The position numbers were made by a program, and so were the translations under genes. The notes below the pieces were generated by a model. It saw nothing but the letters and a program-made list of their open reading frames with translations. It was not told the origin of the DNA and made no database searches. A stretch of 6,920 nt of DNA from Phycisphaerae bacterium (GTDB lineage Bacteria; Planctomycetota; Phycisphaerae; SM23-33), in NCBI GenBank assembly GCA_022866005.1, contig JALHTV010000301.1:1-6920 (forward strand), read 5' to 3'. How positions within the stretch are numbered: the first letter of the stretch is position 1; every line of letters starts with the position of its first letter. Positions 6,370 to 6,920 of the stretch are shown piece after piece.

Positions 6370-6920
6370 ATGGCCGATACCGAGCACATTCAGTTGGCCC
6401 ACGGCGGCGGGGGACAGTTGACCTCTGAGCTGCTGCGCGAGGTGATCCTCCCGGCCTTGGGCGGCGGGCAGGACCCGCGCCGCCTGACCGACGCCGCCGT
6501 GCTCCGGCCCGCCAAAGGAAGGCTGGCCTTCACCACCGACAGCTACGTCGTCCAGCCGCTGGAGTTCCCCGGTGGGGACATCGGGAAGCTGGCGATCTGC
6601 GGGACGATCAACGACCTGGCCGTGGCCGGCGCGGAGGCGCTGGCCGTGAGCCTGGCGCTGGTGATCCAGGAGGGCTTGGAGATTGCCTTGTTGCGCCGGG
6701 TGTTGACCTCAGCCGGCCGGGCGGCCAAGGCGGCAGGGGTCGCGGTGGTGACCGGTGACACGAAGGTCGTGGACCGTGCGGCCTGCGACGGGCTGATCGT
6801 CACGACCACGGGCGTGGGGCGGGTGCACCCGGCGGCGCGGCTGGGCTTTGAGCGGATCGAGCCGGGGGACAAGGTGCTGCTGTCGGGCCCGCTGGGCGAG
6901 CACGGGCTGGCGGTGATGAG
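6370..6920 (+). CDS. hypE: Carbamoyl dehydratase HypE, N-terminal part (runs off right edge)
   Basis: HypE accepts the carbamoyl group from HypF on its C-terminal cysteine and dehydrates it with ATP to a thiocyanate, the cyanide donor to the HypC-HypD iron. The first 183 residues are present, roughly half the usual 330-350. The family opening LAHGGGGQLTSELL (9-22) is clear, as are FTTDSYVVQPLEFPGGDIGKL (two overlapping parts, 54-66 and 67-74) and CGTINDLAVAGAEA (77-90), which form the PurM-like ATP and dimer site with Asp57 and Asp82. GVAVVTGDTKVV follows. The C-terminal PRIC-type tail with the acceptor cysteine is outside the window, so integrity cannot be judged. The ATG is two bases after the hypD stop, with GGAG at 6358-6361 eight bases upstream, inside hypD. 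Confidence 0.96.
   Translation, partial: MADTEHIQLAHGGGGQLTSELLREVILPALGGGQDPRRLTDAAVLRPAKGRLAFTTDSYVVQPLEFPGGDIGKLAICGTINDLAVAGAEALAVSLALVIQEGLEIALLRRVLTSAGRAAKAAGVAVVTGDTKVVDRAACDGLIVTTTGVGRVHPAARLGFERIEPGDKVLLSGPLGEHGLAVM

Noticed and set aside
1..6920. CRISPR array, tRNA, insertion sequence, phage or defence genes
   Set aside because: I saw no regularly spaced direct repeats, no cloverleaf-like sequence in the gaps, and no transposase or integrase motifs. Nearly all bases belong to recognised core or maturation genes.

Overview
The window is GC-rich, gene-dense bacterial chromosome. It has two divergent blocks: a minus-strand block (tmk, holB, and the start of a membrane-protein gene) and a plus-strand block of hydrogenase-maturation genes (hypF, hypC, hypD, hypE). 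The high GC and the character of the left-end protein, which resembles planctomycete ABC exporters with a large loop after the first membrane helix, suggest a Planctomycetota (Phycisphaerae-like) genome. That taxonomic guess comes from remembered resemblance, not from a search.

Left block, all minus strand. tmk (2496 to 1819) encodes thymidylate kinase. holB (1812 to 658) encodes the delta' subunit of the DNA polymerase III clamp loader. They are 6 bases apart and surely co-transcribed, which joins dTTP supply to replication. After holB come a short GC hairpin with a T tract (583-604, candidate terminator) and then a near-consensus sigma-70 type promoter (551-580) whose spacer is filled by an inverted repeat. 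That promoter should drive the gene running off the left edge (518 to 1), a probable ABC exporter subunit with a possible PDZ-like segment in its extracytoplasmic loop.

Right block, all plus strand. A 139-base divergent intergenic region (2497-2635) precedes hypF (2636-5026), hypC (4998-5231), hypD (about 5252-6367) and hypE (6370 to beyond the window end). These make the Fe(CN)2CO part of the [NiFe]-hydrogenase active site: HypF makes a carbamoyl adduct from carbamoyl phosphate and passes it to HypE, HypE dehydrates it to a thiocyanate, and the HypC-HypD complex holds the iron and receives the cyanide. The genes overlap or nearly touch, so they form one operon. hypA, hypB and the hydrogenase structural genes are not visible here and may lie beyond the right edge or elsewhere.

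I see no tRNA, rRNA, CRISPR array, insertion sequence or phage gene, and no clearly new biological system. The points most worth a second look are the dyad inside the promoter at 551-580, the PDZ-like insertion in the left-end exporter, and the altered P-loop of HolB.
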